This document shows, one piece after another, positions 18,809 through 24,776 of a DNA stretch of 24,776 nucleotides; position 1 is the first letter of the stretch, and each line of letters opens with the position of its first letter. The stretch lies in NCBI GenBank assembly GCA_009801015.1, contig VHZZ01003909.1, positions 40,277 to 65,052 on the forward strand, given 5' to 3'. A program made the translations under genes and the position numbers. The stretch comes from Silene noctiflora (Eukaryota > Streptophyta > Magnoliopsida > Caryophyllales > Caryophyllaceae). The notes under the pieces are model-generated. The model was not told the origin of the DNA. It worked only from the letters and a program-made list of their open reading frames with translations, and did not search any database.

Positions 18809-19394
18809 TCACGGGAATAATAGAGTTGCTTTGAATTTGAGACTGGAGTTAGTCATATTCAAATTTGCACTCAACCTAAGCTCAAATTTAGTCATACTTA
18901 ATCGTAATTATTTTAATTAAGTCCAAATCATTCTTTAACCAGACTAATTTCAATATTCTATAAAATGAACTCGTCTCACTAACACCCTTATTAATCATTA
19001 ATCACTAGATCATTACCATGCCCAAGTAAGGTCACCAACTAAGTCGTGACTTTGTTGGGTCATGCTAATTACACCTTAAATTATGATTAAGGAGATAATT
19101 TTGGTGACCTTGAATAAAAAAGGGTCACTTTATGACCTTGAGTTGAGCATGGTGACCTTGTTGGTGACCCGGTAGTTGGCACTCTCTGGTTGACTATTAT
19201 TTATTAATTAAAAAACTACGAGAAAAGTTTCGGTGGGTAGAAAATCAGGAAAATGATTGGAAATGTTGTAAAGTGGAAAATTATTGAGTTGATGATCTAG
19301 ATCGTGAAGGTGAGATTAATAACTAAAACGTTGGTGACCGAGGTAGACTCGCTACTTCACTAATCATTACACTCAATTCTCAATTTGTCACCAG
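18809..19394. other. Intergenic region with GGTGACC/GGTCACC inverted motifs
   Basis: AAGGTCACCAAC (about 19030) recurs in reverse complement as GTTGGTGACC near 19160, and a further GTTGGTGACC lies near 19330. It may be an old MITE. No gene. Confidence 0.4.
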
Positions 19395-19402
19395 TCAAGG
19401 AC

Positions 19403-19907
19403 TAGGGGTGTTAATGAGACGAGAGAGCTCGCGAGCTATTCGAGATCGGCTCGGTCAAAGCTCGGCTCGGGCTCGGGATCGGATCGAGAGCTTAACGAGT
19501 CAAGCCGAACAAAGGCTGGTTCGACTTGAAAAGCTCGCGAGCGACTCGAACTTGTGTGATTACATAAAATATTGCTCATATTTTATAAAAATATTTTATC
19601 ATGATTATATTTTTGTATCACACATATCAAATTTCTCGCCGAATTTTCAAACATTTTTACATATAACTTTCGAGCCTTGTTATTAAAAATATCGAATGAA
19701 AATAAAATAAAAAAATAGCCAGTTTTATATAGGCTCGATTTGGGCTCGAGTTTGGCTCGAACTCGCGTTAAAGCTCGCAAGCTTTATAACGAACACATTT
19801 TTTTCAAGCTTGGGTAAGCTCGAGATCGGCTCGAGCTCGAGTTTTGGTTTTTAGCACAAGCCGAGCAAGGCCAAGCTCGGGCTCGGCTCGGCGCGTTAAC
19901 ACACCTA
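19403..19907. mobile_element. Non-autonomous hAT element, 505 bp, GAGCTCG-rich
   Basis: The termini TAGGGGTGTTAA and TTAACACACCTA are inverted repeats, flanked by the exact octamer TCAAGGAC (19395-19402 and 19908-19915). The 8-bp duplication and TAGGGGTGTT end are hAT hallmarks. Subterminal regions are packed with GCTCGAG/GGCTCG motifs on both sides of an AT-rich core (about 19560-19720). Short open frames inside do not resemble a transposase. Confidence 0.93.
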
Positions 19908-19915
19908 TCAAGGAC

Positions 19916-20310
19916 TCACCTAAGGCGACACGTACTCACGTGACCTAGAGAAAAAAATGAAAAAAAGATTCTGTTTTGCTTTTTAGGTGTTTAAAAAGGT
20001 GAAAGAAAAATGACAAAATTGTGTAGTACATACATATTCTGATTCTAACTTCTTTCCCTCTTGAAAGTTGTATATATACTCTAACTCATTCCATTATTAT
20101 GCACACCTACTTGGTGTCCTTTCATATTAGTCATTTTGAAACTATTTTACAATTAAATATTACAGTATTACTTTTGAAAAATAAGTTCGTCACACTAATT
20201 CGACCACTGTGTGTCTTACCTTGTAATTACAAAAGTCCGTCTTACTTATTTTAGATCGTTAAAATTGACCGCCTGAACTAATAATTTGCGATGCAAAGAC
20301 CATATACATA
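19916..20310. other. Intergenic spacer before the CACTA-like end
   Basis: Mixed AT-rich sequence; I see no gene, RNA or repeat of note. Confidence 0.4.
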
Positions 20311-20379
20311 CACTACAAGGTTAGCTACAAATATTTTAGTAGCAAACCACTTGATTTCGATAGCTAATTACAAATAGAG
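20311..20379. mobile_element. CACTA (En/Spm)-like terminus and subterminal DNA
   Basis: CACTACAAGGTTAGCTAC at 20311 matches the usual start of plant CACTA elements (CACTACAAGAAA and variants), preceded by ATA, a possible 3-bp target duplication. The next 60 bases contain GTAGCAAA, ATAGCTAATT and AGAGACGGAATTTT, the kind of short repeated subterminal motifs that CACTA transposases bind. The other end of the element is not in the window and no transposase is seen, so the element is either non-autonomous or incomplete here. Confidence 0.55.
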
Positions 20380-23300
20380 ACGGAATTTTCGACGGAATAT
20401 GGTCCGTAGCTAAAACTAGTGACTGACTTAGAGACGAATTGACGTGTTAGTATCTAAATTGTCCAGGACATAATAAGTGGAATTTTCGACGGAATATGGT
20501 CCGTAGCTAAAACTAGTGACTGACTTAGAGACGAATTGACGTGTTAGTATCTAAATTGTCCAGGACATAATAAGTGGAATTTTCGACGGAATATGGTCCG
20601 TAGCTAAAACTAGTGACTGACTTAGAGACGAATTGACGTGTTAGTATCTAAATTGTCCAGGACATAATAAGTGGAATTTTCGACGGAATATGGTCCGTAG
20701 CTAAAACTAGTGACTGACTTAGAGACGAATTGACGTGTTAGTATCTAAATTGTCCAGGACATAATAAGTGGAATTTTCGACGGAATATGGTCCGTAGCTA
20801 AAACTAGTGACTGACTTAGAGACGAATTGACGTGTTAGTATCTAAATTGTCCAGGACATAATAAGTGGAATTTTCGACGGAATATGGTCCGTAGCTAAAA
20901 CTAGTGACTGACTTAGAGACGAATTGACGTGTTAGTATCTAAATTGTCCAGGACATAATAAGTGGAATTTTCGACGGAATATGGTCCGTAGCTAAAACTA
21001 GTGACTGACTTAGAGACGAATTGACGTGTTAGTATCTAAATTGTCCAGGACATAATAAGTGGAATTTTCGACGGAATATGGTCCGTAGCTAAAACTAGTG
21101 ACTGACTTAGAGACGAATTGACGTGTTAGTATCTAAATTGTCCAGGACATAATAAGTGGAATTTTCGACGGAATATGGTCCGTAGCTAAAACTAGTGACT
21201 GACTTAGAGACGAATTGACGTGTTAGTATCTAAATTGTCCAGGACATAATAAGTGGAATTTTCGACGGAATATGGTCCGTAGCTAAAACTAGTGACTGAC
21301 TTAGAGACGAATTGACGTGTTAGTATCTAAATTGTCCAGGACATAATAAGTGGAATTTTCGACGGAATATGGTCCGTAGCTAAAACTAGTGACTGACTTA
21401 GAGACGAATTGACGTGTTAGTATCTAAATTGTCCAGGACATAATAAGTGGAATTTTCGACGGAATATGGTCCGTAGCTAAAACTAGTGACTGACTTAGAG
21501 ACGAATTGACGTGTTAGTATCTAAATTGTCCAGGACATAATAAGTGGAATTTTCGACGGAATATGGTCCGTAGCTAAAACTAGTGACTGACTTAGAGACG
21601 AATTGACGTGTTAGTATCTAAATTGTCCAGGACATAATAAGTGGAATTTTCGACGGAATATGGTCCGTAGCTAAAACTAGTGACTGACTTAGAGACGAAT
21701 TGACGTGTTAGTATCTAAATTGTCCAGGACATAATAAGTGGAATTTTCGACGGAATATGGTCCGTAGCTAAAACTAGTGACTGACTTAGAGACGAATTGA
21801 CGTGTTAGTATCTAAATTGTCCAGGACATAATAAGTGGAATTTTCGACGGAATATGGTCCGTAGCTAAAACTAGTGACTGACTTAGAGACGAATTGACGT
21901 GTTAGTATCTAAATTGTCCAGGACATAATAAGTGGAATTTTCGACGGAATATGGTCCGTAGCTAAAACTAGTGACTGACTTAGAGACGAATTGACGTGTT
22001 AGTATCTAAATTGTCCAGGACATAATAAGTGGAATTTTCGACGGAATATGGTCCGTAGCTAAAACTAGTGACTGACTTAGAGACGAATTGACGTGTTAGT
22101 ATCTAAATTGTCCAGGACATAATAAGTGGAATTTTCGACGGAATATGGTCCGTAGCTAAAACTAGTGACTGACTTAGAGACGAATTGACGTGTTAGTATC
22201 TAAATTGTCCAGGACATAATAAGTGGAATTTTCGACGGAATATGGTCCGTAGCTAAAACTAGTGACTGACTTAGAGACGAATTGACGTGTTAGTATCTAA
22301 ATTGTCCAGGACATAATAAGTGGAATTTTCGACGGAATATGGTCCGTAGCTAAAACTAGTGACTGACTTAGAGACGAATTGACGTGTTAGTATCTAAATT
22401 GTCCAGGACATAATAAGTGGAATTTTCGACGGAATATGGTCCGTAGCTAAAACTAGTGACTGACTTAGAGACGAATTGACGTGTTAGTATCTAAATTGTC
22501 CAGGACATAATAAGTGGAATTTTCGACGGAATATGGTCCGTAGCTAAAACTAGTGACTGACTTAGAGACGAATTGACGTGTTAGTATCTAAATTGTCCAG
22601 GACATAATAAGTGGAATTTTCGACGGAATATGGTCCGTAGCTAAAACTAGTGACTGACTTAGAGACGAATTGACGTGTTAGTATCTAAATTGTCCAGGAC
22701 ATAATAAGTGGAATTTTCGACGGAATATGGTCCGTAGCTAAAACTAGTGACTGACTTAGAGACGAATTGACGTGTTAGTATCTAAATTGTCCAGGACATA
22801 ATAAGTGGAATTTTCGACGGAATATGGTCCGTAGCTAAAACTAGTGACTGACTTAGAGACGAATTGACGTGTTAGTATCTAAATTGTCCAGGACATAATA
22901 AGTGGAATTTTCGACGGAATATGGTCCGTAGCTAAAACTAGTGACTGACTTAGAGACGAATTGACGTGTTAGTATCTAAATTGTCCAGGACATAATAAGT
23001 GGAATTTTCGACGGAATATGGTCCGTAGCTAAAACTAGTGACTGACTTAGAGACGAATTGACGTGTTAGTATCTAAATTGTCCAGGACATAATAAGTGGA
23101 ATTTTCGACGGAATATGGTCCGTAGCTAAAACTAGTGACTGACTTAGAGACGAATTGACGTGTTAGTATCTAAATTGTCCAGGACATAATAAGTGGAATT
23201 TTCGACGGAATATGGTCCGTAGCTAAAACTAGTGACTGACTTAGAGACGAATTGACGTGTTAGTATCTAAATTGTCCAGGACATAATAAGTGGAATTTTC

Positions 23301-24550
23301 GACGGAATATGGTCCGTAGCTAAAACTAGTGACTGACTTAGAGACGAATTGACGTGTTAGTATCTAAATTGTCCAGGACATAATAAGTGGAATTTTCGAC
23401 GGAATATGGTCCGTAGCTAAAACTAGTGACTGACTTAGAGACGAATTGACGTGTTAGTATCTAAATTGTCCAGGACATAATAAGTGGAATTTTCGACGGA
23501 ATATGGTCCGTAGCTAAAACTAGTGACTGACTTAGAGACGAATTGACGTGTTAGTATCTAAATTGTCCAGGACATAATAAGTGGAATTTTCGACGGAATA
23601 TGGTCCGTAGCTAAAACTAGTGACTGACTTAGAGACGAATTGACGTGTTAGTATCTAAATTGTCCAGGACATAATAAGTGGAATTTTCGACGGAATATGG
23701 TCCGTAGCTAAAACTAGTGACTGACTTAGAGACGAATTGACGTGTTAGTATCTAAATTGTCCAGGACATAATAAGTGGAATTTTCGACGGAATATGGTCC
23801 GTAGCTAAAACTAGTGACTGACTTAGAGACGAATTGACGTGTTAGTATCTAAATTGTCCAGGACATAATAAGTGGAATTTTCGACGGAATATGGTCCGTA
23901 GCTAAAACTAGTGACTGACTTAGAGACGAATTGACGTGTTAGTATCTAAATTGTCCAGGACATAATAAGTGGAATTTTCGACGGAATATGGTCCGTAGCT
24001 AAAACTAGTGACTGACTTAGAGACGAATTGACGTGTTAGTATCTAAATTGTCCAGGACATAATAAGTGGAATTTTCGACGGAATATGGTCCGTAGCTAAA
24101 ACTAGTGACTGACTTAGAGACGAATTGACGTGTTAGTATCTAAATTGTCCAGGACATAATAAGTGGAATTTTCGACGGAATATGGTCCGTAGCTAAAACT
24201 AGTGACTGACTTAGAGACGAATTGACGTGTTAGTATCTAAATTGTCCAGGACATAATAAGTGGAATTTTCGACGGAATATGGTCCGTAGCTAAAACTAGT
24301 GACTGACTTAGAGACGAATTGACGTGTTAGTATCTAAATTGTCCAGGACATAATAAGTGGAATTTTCGACGGAATATGGTCCGTAGCTAAAACTAGTGAC
24401 TGACTTAGAGACGAATTGACGTGTTAGTATCTAAATTGTCCAGGACATAATAAGTGGAATTTTCGACGGAATATGGTCCGTAGCTAAAACTAGTGACTGA
24501 CTTAGAGACGAATTGACGTGTTAGTATCTAAATTGTCCAGGACATAATAA
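20380..24550. repeat. Satellite-like array, 43 units of 97 bp, no variation seen
   Basis: The unit GTGGAATTTTCGACGGAATA ... ATTGTCCAGGACATAATAA repeats with a period of exactly 97 bp. Starts at 20477, 20574, 20671 and so on land on 24551 after 42 periods. A 43rd unit occupies 20380-20476, where the first two bases (AC) differ from GT. I saw no substitution by eye, and the phase shows no net indel. Each unit has a 5-bp-arm hairpin (ACGGA-ATATGG-TCCGT), GTAGCTAAA, TTAGAGACGAATT and five CpG sites. Because 97 is not a multiple of 3 and stops occur, it does not code. The array continues the subterminal DNA of the CACTA-like end. Confidence 0.98.
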
Positions 24551-24776
24551 GTGCGGGTCCTAGACACCCTAGCTAGGTGTGACGATCCATGCACATCGAA
24601 CCCTTAGATTTCCTTATGCTTATGTAATTTCNTTTCTTGTCTATTTGTAGTAAGTATTTTCCATATTAGCATAGTTTTTANCATAGCTTTAGAATAGCTT
24701 TTATTTCCCAAAAGGGGTATATCGCTATTCTACACTAAACTTAGAATTTCAATGTTTCCTGCTACCAGGATGTAAC
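24551..24776. other. Unique sequence after the array, incomplete at the window edge
   Basis: It begins GTGCGGGTCCTAG, sharing only GTG with the repeat unit. A near-palindrome ACACCCTAGCTAGGTGT lies at about 24565-24581. Two single N (24632 and 24681) mark uncertain bases. I cannot say whether this is the interior of the CACTA-like element or flanking DNA. Confidence 0.5.

Noticed and set aside
19408..19686. Arg/Glu-rich 92-residue protein
   Set aside because: It lies wholly inside the 505-bp hAT element with TCAAGGAC duplications and is built from its GAGCTCG repeats.
20380..24550. CRISPR-like regular array
   Set aside because: There are no unique spacers: the whole 97-bp period is identical from unit to unit, and the setting is a plant nuclear genome. 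It is a satellite-type tandem repeat.

Overview
This window looks like nuclear DNA of a dicot plant. It is AT-rich and intron-rich, carries one clearly plant-type gene with nine exons, and is otherwise a mosaic of plant DNA-transposon relics (hAT-like, Stowaway, Mutator-type, CACTA-like, possible Helitron) and tandem repeats. The GACGGTCT-type small inverted repeats and GGGTC/GACCC-rich hAT relics are compatible with a Caryophyllales genome, but that is a weak guess. It is a draft assembly: there is a 761-base N gap and two single Ns.

Layout. (1) 120-514: a broken GRF-type zinc-finger gene (one frameshift, one in-frame stop). (2) 515-2610: AT-rich intergenic DNA with a large imperfect inverted repeat whose right arm is tandemly duplicated (134-bp period). 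(3) 2610-6369: an old tandem array of about eight diverged units of roughly 300 bp, flanked on both sides and interrupted once by members of one GGGTC-rich hAT-like family; the interrupting copy keeps recognisable 8-bp target duplications. (4) 6965-12749, minus strand: the only intact gene, CNOT9 (CAF40/Rcd1), the armadillo-repeat subunit of the CCR4-NOT deadenylase complex. Its nine exons join into 317 codons with no stop, all introns are GT-AG, and several introns carry transposon-derived repeats, including an ~88-bp-arm fold-back. (5) 12750-20310: gene-poor DNA with an assembly gap and a series of MITEs, three with identifiable target-site duplications (Stowaway 18011-18268, Mutator-like 18401-18581, hAT 19403-19907). 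(6) 20311-24550: a CACTA-like terminus leading after 69 bp into a remarkable array of 43 copies of a 97-bp unit, with no length change and no base difference that I could see by eye, followed by 226 bp of unassigned sequence.

The genes do not form a pathway: this is one housekeeping gene in a repeat-rich setting. The most unusual object is the perfectly homogeneous 97-bp array attached to a CACTA-type end; each unit carries the same TAGCTAA and GACGGAATTTT motifs that occur in the unique DNA next to the terminus. I found no bacterial-type defence system, CRISPR array, tRNA or rRNA.
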